From contig JAEUHG010000141.1 in assembly GCA_016795425.1 (NCBI GenBank), forward strand, positions 1 to 42,248: a stretch of 42,248 nt of DNA, written 5' to 3'. Both the position numbers and the translations under genes were made by a program. Below are positions 35,201 through 42,067 of this stretch, in pieces. The stretch is from Verrucomicrobiales bacterium (lineage in GTDB: Bacteria; Verrucomicrobiota; Verrucomicrobiia; Limisphaerales; CAIMTB01). Below the pieces are notes generated by a model. That model saw nothing but the letters and a program-made list of their open reading frames with translations, was not told the origin of the DNA and searched no databases. Within the stretch, counting starts at the first letter, position 1. Each line of letters starts with the position of its first letter.

Positions 35201-35934
35201 CGCACGATGCCGGGACAACGGAGGTAGTAGGGATTCACCGTTTCCCGCGCCTGGAAATAGACATCCGGGTTCTGCGCCGTGCCACGCAGGACCGGGCGGT
35301 CCGGGGACAACCCCCGCAATCGGTGCTCGCGAATGCGATCTTCGCTGACCATCGCCCGCAACACCTCATCCGGAAGCACCTCGATCTTGGCCACCTCGTG
35401 AGAGGTGCGGAATCCATCGAAGAAATGCACGAACGGGATCCGCGCCTCCAGGGTGGCGGCTTGGGAAATCAACGCGAAATCCTGGGCCTCCTGCACCGAG
35501 TTGGAACATAGCATCGCCCATCCCGTCGATCGCGCGGACATCACGTCGCTGTGATCGCCGAAGATGGATAGCCCCTGCGCCGCCAGCGACCGCGCCGCGA
35601 TGTGGAACACCGTCGCGGTGAGTTCGCCCGCGATCTTGTACATGTTCGGAATCATCAGCAGCAGGCCCTGCGACGCCGTGAACGTGGTCGCCAAGGATCC
35701 CGTCTGCAGCGCGCCGTGAATCGCACCCGCGGCGCCGCCTTCCGACTGCATTTCCACCACCGACGGCACGGTGCCCCAAAGGTTCTTTTCTCCCGCCGCC
35801 GCCCAGGCATCGGCCCACTCGCCCATCGGCGACGAAGGGGTGATCGGGTAGATCGCCGCGACTTCACTGAGTTTGTACGCCACGCGGGCGACGGCTTCGT
35901 TGCCGTCGAGGGTGTAGAATTTTTGCTCGCTCAT
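32296..35934 (-). CDS. nifJ: Pyruvate:ferredoxin (flavodoxin) oxidoreductase
   Basis: This 1212-residue single-chain enzyme converts pyruvate and CoA to acetyl-CoA and CO2 and reduces ferredoxin or flavodoxin. Visible parts, in order: the N-terminal domain (TLDGNEAVARVAYKLSEV, IYPITPSSPMGEWAD); the gamma-like domain; two ferredoxin clusters near residues 694-760 (CIQCGKCIFVCP and CTGCALCVDVCP); the CTGCGETPYVKL cluster region; and a thiamine-diphosphate site near residue 970 (GGDGWAYDIGYGGLDH, DTEVYSNTGGQMSKSTPRG). Length is at the upper end of the family, with a short Gly/Asn-rich tail (GNGNGNGKAA). It lies between the acyl-CoA ligase-GNAT gene (72 bases upstream) and the dihydroorotate dehydrogenase-like gene. 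The enzyme is oxygen-sensitive in most bacteria, so anaerobic growth is likely. Confidence 0.96.
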   Translation of the reverse strand: MSEQKFYTLDGNEAVARVAYKLSEVAAIYPITPSSPMGEWADAWAAAGEKNLWGTVPSVVEMQSEGGAAGAIHGALQTGSLATTFTASQGLLLMIPNMYKIAGELTATVFHIAARSLAAQGLSIFGDHSDVMSARSTGWAMLCSNSVQEAQDFALISQAATLEARIPFVHFFDGFRTSHEVAKIEVLPDEVLRAMVSEDRIREHRLRGLSPDRPVLRGTAQNPDVYFQARETVNPYYLRCPGIVREAMDNFAKLTGRRYGLFDYVGAPDAERVVVMMGSGCEAAHEAVEFLVAQGEKVGLVKVRLYRPFDDAAFLASLPSTVKSIAVLDRTKEPGAAGEPLYLDVVQALFTAASASGKAPPRVVGGRYGLSSKEFTPAMTKAVLDNLSAAQPKRGFTVGITDDVTHSSLDVDESFTTETEAVRRALFFGLGADGTVGANKESIKIIGENTDNYAQAYFVYDSKKSGAITISHLRFGRQPIRSTYLISQAQFVACHQPVFLDRYDLAGPLAPGGTFLLNAPWPAEEVWDHLPASLQQTLIAKQAKVYTINATQVARAAGMGGRINTIMQTCFFAVSGVLPRDEAIAAIKDSIRKAYSKKGEEIVQMNLRAVDNTIANMFEVRLEPSRRSRLEVRPPVPAGAPDFVRNVLGPIIAGRGDRVPVSALPVDGTFPTGTARWEKRNLSLDVPVWDPSVCIQCGKCIFVCPHAVIRSKVYDPAKLNGAPETFKSIDSRIPAWKGQKFTIQVSPEDCTGCALCVDVCPAKNKKEARLKAINMMPQAPIREAENRNWDFFLGLPELDRRKLSTATVREMQVAEPLFEFSGACTGCGETPYVKLLTQLFGDRLVVANATGCSSIYSGNLPTTPYAANAAGRGPAWSNSLFEDNAEFGLGFRVSIDKQREFARELVEQCAAQIGDALARRLLLNRQKDEADIYEQRENVAELKRRLATMDKPEAKRLLALADMLVRKSVWILGGDGWAYDIGYGGLDHVLASGRNVKILVLDTEVYSNTGGQMSKSTPRGAVAKFAAGGKPLGKKDLGLIAMQYGHVYVASVAMGGKDEHTLKAFLEAEAYDGPALIIAYSHCIAHGIDMAGGLRNQKAAVQSGHWLLYRYHPERGLEGKNPLQLDSAPPHVPLSEFLQMENRFRMLSKSNPDAARAFFKQAHTDSRTRFALYQHLAQRELKAPEAQVAEAGANATGNGNGNGKAATDAGAD

Positions 35935-36006
35935 GATGTTGAAATTCGGAGGTCGGGATGGCCGCAGAGGGGGTTCAAATCGGGTGGGATGGGATGGGTT
36001 CGGCGT

Positions 36007-38700
36007 TCATGACCCCCCCAAGTCCAGCTCGGCGACGCATTCGCTGTCGCCCGACTGGTGGTGAAGGCTGAAGCCCAGTTTTTTGCAGACGTGCTGCATC
36101 TCGCGGTTGCCCACGAGGATGTGGCCGAACAGGCGCGACAGCTTCTCGACGCGCGACACCTGTATCAGCAGTTCGAGCAGTTGACGGCCCAAGCCGCGCC
36201 CTTGCCAGGCGTCCGAAATGATCAACGCGAACTCGCCTTCGTTGCGCAGGTGCTCCTTGCTCAGGCGCCCGATCCCGATGATTTGCGGCGTCTCGCCTTC
36301 CGAAGGCCGCCATTCCGTCACCAACGGGATCTCCCGGTCGTAGTCGCTGAAGCACACCCGCACCAACCGGTCGTGCGCGATGCGTTCGCTCAGCTTCAAG
36401 GGAACGAAATACCGATTGTAAACGCTCCGGTCCGACAGGGTCTTGTGAAATTCCACCATCCGCGGCTCGTCCTCGGGATGGATCGGACGAATCACCACCG
36501 GCGTGCCGTCCGCCAGTGTCCGCCGCGTCACATACTGGTTCGGATAGGGCCGGATTGCGGGGCGCGGGAGCGTGGCCAAATCGAGATCGGGTGGATGCAG
36601 CACCACGCGAGCATCCACCGCCACCTGGGTGCCCGCCGCGACGATCAGCGGGTTGATGTCGATCTCCGCAATCTGCGGATGTTCGACGACCAGGTAGCTG
36701 AACCGGACCAGCAGCGCCTGCAGCGCCGCCACATCAATGGCCTTCCGCCCCCGCGCATCCCGCAACGCGGCAAAAACCTTCGTCTCTTCCATCATCCGCA
36801 ACGCCAAGGTCGCCGTCAGCGGCGGCAAACCCAGCGCGCGGTCGCGAAACACATCCACCCACTGCCCCCCGGTCCCAAACAACAACACCGGCCCAAACTG
36901 CATGTCCAGGCTGCTGCCCAGGATGAGTTCATGACCGTTGTGCACCACCATCGGCTGCACCGTGACACCCAGAAAATCATCCGGGTGCGCCCGCTCCGCC
37001 ACATGGCTTTCAATGCTCCGCCACGCCTCCCGCACCGCGATAGGATTCCGGAGGTTCAACTGCACCCCCCCCACCTCGGTCTTGTGCGTCAGGGTGTGCG
37101 AATAAAGCTTCAACACCACAGGGTACCCCAGCCGGTTGGCGATCTTCACCGCCTCGGTCTCGCTCAACGCGATCTGCGTCGCCGATACCGGGATCCCATA
37201 GGCCGCCAACAATTCCTTCGATTCCACCTCCGTCAGCAAGGTGCGGTCCGCGGCGCGCACCCGCTCAATCACCTCCGCCGCCTTCGAACGATCCGCATCC
37301 CCTCCCTCCCGCTCCGCCACCGCGCTCGGAGTCTCGTACAACGACTTCAGGTGGTACCCATGACGCCACATCCGGCAGAACGAGGCCGCGGCGGCATCGG
37401 GATAATCCGGCGTCGGAAATCCCGCCTCGTTGAGAAGTCGCTTGGCATCCTCAACCGACGCTCCCCCCATCCAACTGGCCAGCACCGGCTTGTGGGGCGG
37501 CAGCACGATGCGCTTCAACGCCTCCGCCGTGCCCAACACGTCCGTCATCGGCTGAGGCGTCAGCACCGCCACCACCCCGTCGTTCCGATCATCCGCCGCC
37601 ACGGCCTCAACCGTGCGCGCGTACATCTCCGGGGTGGCCTCGCCGAGAACATCGATGGGGTTCCCGCGACTCCATGCCGCCGGCAGCAATTGGTTCAGCA
37701 CCTGAAAAGTCTCATCCGAGATCCCGGCCATCACGCCACCCTGCGATGCCAGCATGTCCGCCGCCAACGCCCCGGGACCGCCCGCATTCGTCACGATGGC
37801 CAACCGCGGACCGCCGGGTCGCGGTTGCTTCGCCAACGCCTCGGCCATGTCGAACAGCTCGGCAATGGTGTCCACCCTCAGCACACCCACCCGACGGAAC
37901 GCCGCGTCCAGAACCTCGTCGCTGTCGGCCAAGGCCCCCGTATGCGACGCCGCCGCCATCGCCGCCGCCTCAGTGCGCCCCACCTTGATGACTATCACCG
38001 GCTTGCTCAGCGCCACTTCGCGGGCCGCCGACAGAAAGCTGCGCGCGTCTCCCACCGTTTCCATGTAGAGCACGATGCTCCGCGTGTGGGTGTCATCGCC
38101 AAAATGATAAATCAGGTCTCCCCACCCGACATCGAGCATCGACCCAATGGACACGACACCGCTGAATCCGACGTTCTCGCGGTGACTCCAATCCAGCACC
38201 GACGAACACAAGGCGCCGCTCTGACTCAGGAAAGCGACGCTTCCCGGCCTGGCCACCGCCCCCGCCAGGGTGCCGTTGAACTTCAACGAGGGCACCATCA
38301 CGCCAAACGAGTTCGGACCAATCACTCGAAGCCGCGTCCGTCGCGCCACCTCCAGGATCCGCGCCTCCAACTGCGCTCCAGCGGGTCCGGTCTCCTTAAA
38401 TCCTGCCGACAGGATTAAAGCCGCCCGAACACCAACCGCCGCGCACTCCTCAATGATCCCTGGCACAGTCGGCGCCGGGGTAATCACCACCGCTAGATCG
38501 GGCCGTTCATCCAACGCCGCCAGATTCGGATAGCAACGCCGTCCCAGGACCGTCAGCCGGTTCGGGTTGATCGCCGAAACCGTCCCGGGGAATGGCGCCA
38601 GGTTCTGCAATACCGACCGCCCCACACTGCCGGGACGCTCCGTGGCCCCGATCACCGCAATGCTGCGCGGGGCAAATACCGCCTCCAGATCGTTCGCCAT
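36007..38700 (-). CDS. ADP-forming acyl-CoA ligase fused to a GNAT acetyltransferase domain
   Basis: From ATG 38700 (MANDLEAVFAPRSIAVIGAT) this 897-residue protein has a CoA-binding domain (1-130), a succinyl-CoA-ligase-like part (150-460), an ATP-grasp part (about 500-715: LLTEVESKELLAAYGIPV, GYPVVLKLYSHTLTHKTEVGG, EIDINPLIV) and a GNAT domain (about 735-890: AWQGRGLGRQLLELLIQVSR). The order matches Pat/YfiQ protein acetyltransferases. However, the ligase signature AASHTGALA with His253 is retained, while Pat proteins lack this catalytic histidine. The ligase half therefore looks able to run acetyl-CoA + ADP + Pi to acetate + CoA + ATP. Being directly upstream of nifJ supports that role. The upstream open frame to 38889 shows no conservation and was not used. 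Confidence 0.9.
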   Translation of the reverse strand: MANDLEAVFAPRSIAVIGATERPGSVGRSVLQNLAPFPGTVSAINPNRLTVLGRRCYPNLAALDERPDLAVVITPAPTVPGIIEECAAVGVRAALILSAGFKETGPAGAQLEARILEVARRTRLRVIGPNSFGVMVPSLKFNGTLAGAVARPGSVAFLSQSGALCSSVLDWSHRENVGFSGVVSIGSMLDVGWGDLIYHFGDDTHTRSIVLYMETVGDARSFLSAAREVALSKPVIVIKVGRTEAAAMAAASHTGALADSDEVLDAAFRRVGVLRVDTIAELFDMAEALAKQPRPGGPRLAIVTNAGGPGALAADMLASQGGVMAGISDETFQVLNQLLPAAWSRGNPIDVLGEATPEMYARTVEAVAADDRNDGVVAVLTPQPMTDVLGTAEALKRIVLPPHKPVLASWMGGASVEDAKRLLNEAGFPTPDYPDAAAASFCRMWRHGYHLKSLYETPSAVAEREGGDADRSKAAEVIERVRAADRTLLTEVESKELLAAYGIPVSATQIALSETEAVKIANRLGYPVVLKLYSHTLTHKTEVGGVQLNLRNPIAVREAWRSIESHVAERAHPDDFLGVTVQPMVVHNGHELILGSSLDMQFGPVLLFGTGGQWVDVFRDRALGLPPLTATLALRMMEETKVFAALRDARGRKAIDVAALQALLVRFSYLVVEHPQIAEIDINPLIVAAGTQVAVDARVVLHPPDLDLATLPRPAIRPYPNQYVTRRTLADGTPVVIRPIHPEDEPRMVEFHKTLSDRSVYNRYFVPLKLSERIAHDRLVRVCFSDYDREIPLVTEWRPSEGETPQIIGIGRLSKEHLRNEGEFALIISDAWQGRGLGRQLLELLIQVSRVEKLSRLFGHILVGNREMQHVCKKLGFSLHHQSGDSECVAELDLGGS

Positions 38701-39161
38701 CGGCACCCGAGCCGGCGCCGGTTCGACGGGATCCACTCTGTGGGTTCGGCGTCTCACGGTTGCGACCCGCCCCCACCGGTCCCGACCGGACTGGCTTGGC
38801 GTTTTGCGGTGTTGCAGCGGCCCATATCTCACCCGGTGACCTCCGCCGCCGACCTTCCGACGCGGCGAACCACCGTGCGGCCCGACCATTGCGACCCGTG
38901 AGTCCCCGGGCTTTACCGGATTTGGCCAAGCCTAACCGTTTCTTGCTGGCATCATCAGGCCGTCTTCCCAACGTCAAAACCCAGCCTTCGCCCCCAATCC
39001 GTTCCTTCCCGGTCCTCGACAACGACCTACACCGGCTCCGACCCAGCAAATGCCGCCCACCTCCGGAGGCAGCGAATCGACGCCAGGACCGCACGAATCC
39101 TCCTCCGCCATCGAGGTCGGCGTCTTGAACCGTCACCGGGTTCGAACCCTGAACGCAGGTC
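38701..39161. other. Intergenic region upstream of the ligase-GNAT gene
   Basis: This 461-base stretch between the ligase-GNAT start and the aminotransferase stop has no recognisable gene. It contains the palindrome GGGTTCGAACCC at 39138-39149, which looks like a tRNA T-arm, but no tRNA fits around it. The promoter of the ligase-nifJ group should lie here; I could not pick out hexamers with confidence. Confidence 0.5.
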
Positions 39162-40322
39162 CTACGCCCCAAACCGCCCGAGTCGTAACAGCCGCTCTCC
39201 CGCGGCATGCAGCGTCTCGTCGCGCTTGGCGAAGTGGAACCGAATCAAATGCCGCACCGGTTCCCTGAAGAAACTCGACCCCGGCACCCCGGCCACCCCG
39301 ATATCGCGCACCAGCCATTCCGAAGCCGCGGTGTCGTCCCCCTTCCCCAGCGACGAGATGTCGACCAGCACGTAATAGGCGCCCTGCGGCTGGGTGAAAG
39401 GGAGTCCCGTGCGTTGCAGGTAGCCCAGGAACAAATCCCGGCGCGCCGTGTACTCCTGCTGCAATTCCGCGTAGTACGAATCCGGAAATTCGAGACCCGT
39501 TACCGCGGCCTCCTGGATCGGGGCCGCCGCGCCAATGGTCAGGAAATCATGGACCTTGCGCGCCTGAGCAATGACTTCCTCCGACGCCTGCGCGTAACCC
39601 AGCCGCCAGCCGGTGATCGAATAGGTCTTCGACAATGAATGCGTCACCAACGTCCGCGCCGCCATCCCCGGCAATGCCGCAAAATACTCATGCCGATGGG
39701 GCGGATGAACGATGTGTTCATACACTTCGTCCGTGATCACGAACGCGTCGTGTTCCTCCGCCAACCGCGCGATCACCAATAGCTCCTCTCGCGTAAAGAC
39801 CTTCCCCGTTGGATTTGAAGGATTGCACACCACCACCGCCTTGGGCCGCTGGCGAAACGCCGCCTCCAGTTCGGCACGGTCAAAATCAAAGGTCGGCGGG
39901 CGCAACGGCACATAGATGGGTTCCGCTCCCGACAGAATCGCGTCGGCGGCGTAGTTCTCATAGAAGGGCGAGAACACCACCACTTTATCGCCCGGATTAC
40001 ACGCCGTCATCATGGCCACCATCATCGCCTCGGTCCCCCCGCAGGTCACCACGAGGTGCCGGTCCGGATCCACCTCCATGCCGCTGAACCGGGTGATCTT
40101 GCGCGCCAATGCCTCGCGAAAACGCGGTGCTCCCCAGGTCACCGCGTATTGATGAAACGGTCCGCGCGCCGCGCGTTCCAATGCCTCCACCAGCGGCGTC
40201 GGCGGGTCGAAATCGGGAAAGCCCTGGGCCAGATTGATGGCCCCATGGCGTTGGGCAAGTCGGGTCATTCCGCGAATGACCGATTCCGTGAAGCCTCGAA
40301 GGCGCTGTGCAGTCGGCGGCAT
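39162..40322 (-). CDS. PLP-dependent class I aminotransferase
   Basis: The 386-residue fold-type I aminotransferase starts at ATG 40322 (MPPTAQRLRGFTESVIRGMT). It has INLAQGFPDFDPP, the glycine turn TCGGTEAMMVAMM, CNPSNPTGKVFT (residues 166-177), ITDEVYEHIV and the PLP lysine in SLSKTYSITGWRLGY (Lys232). The INLAQGFPDF start is typical of the methionine/kynurenine/glutamine aminotransferase subgroup (YbdL, KAT), so it may transaminate aromatic amino acids or methionine; the exact substrate is not shown. The frame stays open far upstream (to 41354), but that part is the antisense of the EF-hand gene. It is divergent from that gene. Confidence 0.9.
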   Translation of the reverse strand: MPPTAQRLRGFTESVIRGMTRLAQRHGAINLAQGFPDFDPPTPLVEALERAARGPFHQYAVTWGAPRFREALARKITRFSGMEVDPDRHLVVTCGGTEAMMVAMMTACNPGDKVVVFSPFYENYAADAILSGAEPIYVPLRPPTFDFDRAELEAAFRQRPKAVVVCNPSNPTGKVFTREELLVIARLAEEHDAFVITDEVYEHIVHPPHRHEYFAALPGMAARTLVTHSLSKTYSITGWRLGYAQASEEVIAQARKVHDFLTIGAAAPIQEAAVTGLEFPDSYYAELQQEYTARRDLFLGYLQRTGLPFTQPQGAYYVLVDISSLGKGDDTAASEWLVRDIGVAGVPGSSFFREPVRHLIRFHFAKRDETLHAAGERLLRLGRFGA

Positions 40323-40652
40323 GATGTCGTCGCGCCCATTCAACGTAGGCCCCGCCCCGTCGCCCAGCAAAGAACGCCACGCCATCCCCCCGCTTGCCTC
40401 GACCTTCCCCCGACCTCCGTCCCGCCGTCGTAGAACCACGACATTTGAACCCCTGGCGACTCTCCGGCCCCTGGACTTCCTTACCGCGGTCTGATTCCGA
40501 GCGTGATCCTCGCCCGGCCATGTCTGCGGCAGCGAACGCATTGCAGAATAATGCCGAAGCAATGGACCCGACGGAACGGTGACCCTGCTGCTCCCGGGTG
40601 GGGGAAGCAGTCCGGAAAACCAACAGGCAGAAGTCAAAACAAACCAAGTCGT
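40323..40652. other. Divergent intergenic region, aminotransferase / EF-hand protein
   Basis: This 330-base stretch separates two divergent genes. Both flanking reading frames remain open into it, but without signal peptide or similarity, so I treat it as non-coding and as the probable site of both promoters. No repeat or RNA gene was seen. Confidence 0.5.
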
Positions 40653-41360
40653 ATGCAGACAAGTCCGCGTTATCTCATGGCGATCCTCATGGCCATCGCC
40701 ACTCCCGTCCTCGCCGGTGGCGGAGGACATCCGTCCCTCAAACCCGGGTCCCTTGAGGACTTCGACATCAACGACGACGGCACCGTCACCAAGGAGGAAT
40801 TCACCACCGCCAGCACCACGCTCGTTGCCGAACTCCAGGAAACATTCCTCGAAAAATACGACAGCATCCCTGACGGCCAAACCGCCGGCGACGGCATCAT
40901 CACGCCCGCCGAGTCCCAGGCCGTCGCCGACGCCGCCGTGGCCGACTGGCTCGAAGACCTCCTCGAGCGGTTTGATACCAATGACGACGGCGCGATCTCG
41001 AGCGCCGACAAGACCACGACGCGGGGTTACAAACACGTCATCGCTGAGTACGACCTCAATGACGACGGTACCGTGTCGAAGGAGGAACTCCTGGCTGCGG
41101 CCGATGAAAAGGCCGACGCCCTGCAGGCACGCTTCCTGAAAAAGTATGACAGCATCCCCGACGGCCAAACCGCCGGCGACGGCACCGTCACGTCCGCGGA
41201 AGCCCTGGCCGTCTTCGAAAAGTTGGTCGACGACCGCGTCGCCTCGATCCTTGATCGCTTCGACGCCAATGACGACGGCACCGTGACCGCCGACGAGATC
41301 ACCGCGGTGGAAAGCGCCAGGCCAAAGCGCGGCGGCAAAGGCGGCGGCGGACACCGCTGA
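40653..41360 (+). CDS. Secreted EF-hand calcium-binding protein
   Basis: The 235-residue protein begins at ATG 40653 with a signal peptide (MQTSPRYLMAILMAIATPVL). Four canonical 12-residue EF loops are at residues 38-49 (DINDDGTVTKEE), 108-119 (DTNDDGAISSAD, with Asp at position 12), 134-145 (DLNDDGTVSKEE) and 204-215 (DANDDGTVTADE). Between them, at 70-87 and 166-183, are two longer loops of about 18 residues (YDSIPDGQTAGDG then ITPAE or VTSAE), which look like expanded EF loops. The two halves are a tandem duplication with a 96-residue period. The tail is GGKGGGGHR. It probably binds calcium outside the cytoplasm; its partner is unknown. A terminator follows. Confidence 0.87.
   Translation: MQTSPRYLMAILMAIATPVLAGGGGHPSLKPGSLEDFDINDDGTVTKEEFTTASTTLVAELQETFLEKYDSIPDGQTAGDGIITPAESQAVADAAVADWLEDLLERFDTNDDGAISSADKTTTRGYKHVIAEYDLNDDGTVSKEELLAAADEKADALQARFLKKYDSIPDGQTAGDGTVTSAEALAVFEKLVDDRVASILDRFDANDDGTVTADEITAVESARPKRGGKGGGGHR
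40764..41339 (+). repeat. Tandem duplication of a 288-bp three-EF-hand unit
   Basis: Loops start at residues 38, 70 and 108 in the first half and at 134, 166 and 204 in the second, an offset of 96 residues each time. The units are 40764-41051 and 41052-41339. Around 40860 and 41148 the DNA is nearly identical over the DSIPDGQTAGDG segment. Confidence 0.85.
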
Positions 41361-41793
41361 CCCGACGACGCCCGAAGCGCGCTCATTCCGCGGGCCTCAG
41401 GGTCCCAACCACCCATCAGACAATCGTAGCAACACGGACCGCGCCCTCCCACCCACGGCGCGGTCCTTCGTTTGTTGCGAGAAGGGTTCTTGGGGAAGAG
41501 CGAAGGGCCGGGGGCCGAAAGGAGACCCGTGAGCCAAGGCCCCAGCGTCAGGCCACGTCTTGGCCCGAGCAGCATCGGAACGGCCGACCAAGCCCTGCGT
41601 TTCAACCCTTCAAGCAGCGCCAAAACCACCGCAAACCAGCCCTATTGGGCCGCCACCCAGGCACCCGGGCCCTTTGCCGCCTTCCGCGCCTTGAACCCCC
41701 TTCCCGCTTCCCCACCAACCCTTCCCCTCCCCCGGCCGGAGAACCGGCTTGCCGACGGCCCCATTTCAAGTCCAGCGTTGGCCTCCGCGAGGT
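41361..41793. other. Intergenic region before tRNA-Arg
   Basis: Apart from the terminator at 41436-41474, this 433-base stretch holds no supported gene. A 114-codon open frame (41472-41816) runs into the tRNA and has no similarity or start signal. The part 41690-41760 is pyrimidine-rich, with a small CCGG hairpin. Confidence 0.55.
41436..41474 (+). terminator. Probable intrinsic terminator after the EF-hand gene
   Basis: GGACCGCGCC (41436-41445) pairs perfectly with GGCGCGGTCC (41457-41466) around an 11-base loop, followed by the modest T-run TTCGTTTG. It is 75 bases past the stop. Confidence 0.7.
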
Positions 41794-41870
41794 GCGGCCG
41801 TAGCTCAATTGGCTAGAGCTTCTGACTTCGGATCAGAAGGTTGCAGGTTCGAGCCCTGCCGGCCGTACCA
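41794..41870 (+). tRNA. tRNA-Arg (anticodon UCG), CCA encoded
   Basis: A complete cloverleaf can be drawn. The acceptor GCGGCCG (41794-41800) pairs with CGGCCGT (one G-U), then discriminator A and genomic CCA (41868-41870). The D arm is GCTC/GAGC and the anticodon stem TCTGA/TCAGA with loop CTTCGGA, giving anticodon TCG for the CGA Arg codon. The T arm is GCAGG-TTCGAGC-CCTGC. Its 3' end borders a putative integrative element, and tRNA 3' ends are standard attachment sites. Confidence 0.96.
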
Positions 41871-41925
41871 GATTATCAGGTACTTACGCAAAATCCTCTC
41901 GGGATTCCTTCGCAAAACAGTCCGC

Positions 41926-41946
41926 TGATACGGTGTTTGATACGGT
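41926..41946 (+). repeat. Paired TGATACGGT direct repeats
   Basis: TGATACGGT occurs at 41926-41934 and again at 41938-41946, a 12-base step, about 60 bases from the tRNA end. Spacing near one helical turn and the position suggest arm-type binding sites for the adjacent recombinase, but this is only an inference. Confidence 0.5.
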
Positions 41947-41971
41947 TCGTGACCGGTGATCTCCGGCGCGG

Positions 41972-42009
41972 CAACGCCAAGCCACATGGGGCAACCTGTG
42001 GCTGCGTTG
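41972..42009. repeat. Strong imperfect hairpin before the recombinase gene
   Basis: CAACGC (41972-41977), two unpaired bases and AGCCACA (41980-41986) pair with TGTGGCT (41997-42003) and GCGTTG (42004-42009): 13 base pairs with one 2-base bulge and a 10-base loop. No T-run follows, so it is not a normal terminator. It ends 58 bases before the recombinase ATG. Confidence 0.75.
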
Positions 42010-42067
42010 TAGATCGCTCGCACCTTCGGCATGCTGTTAAGACGCCGAAACGGCAGAAGGAATCAAC

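Noticed and set aside
33817..35511. 564-codon open frame on the plus strand, antisense to nifJ
   Set aside because: It is exactly opposite a well-conserved gene, is rich in Arg, His and Gly, and matches no family. GC-rich codon use creates such antisense frames.
36058..38418. 786-codon open frame on the plus strand, antisense to the ligase-GNAT gene
   Set aside because: Low-complexity Arg/His/Gln composition and no domain; a shadow of the real gene.
39138..39149. Palindrome GGGTTCGAACCC resembling a tRNA T-arm
   Set aside because: No acceptor, D or anticodon arm can be fitted on either strand.
40323..41354. N-terminal extension of the aminotransferase frame
   Set aside because: It is the antisense of the EF-hand gene and lacks similarity; the aminotransferase begins normally at 40322.
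41805..42032. 75-codon minus-strand frame across the tRNA
   Set aside because: It translates the complement of tRNA-Arg, a familiar false ORF (GRQGSNLQPSDPKSE).
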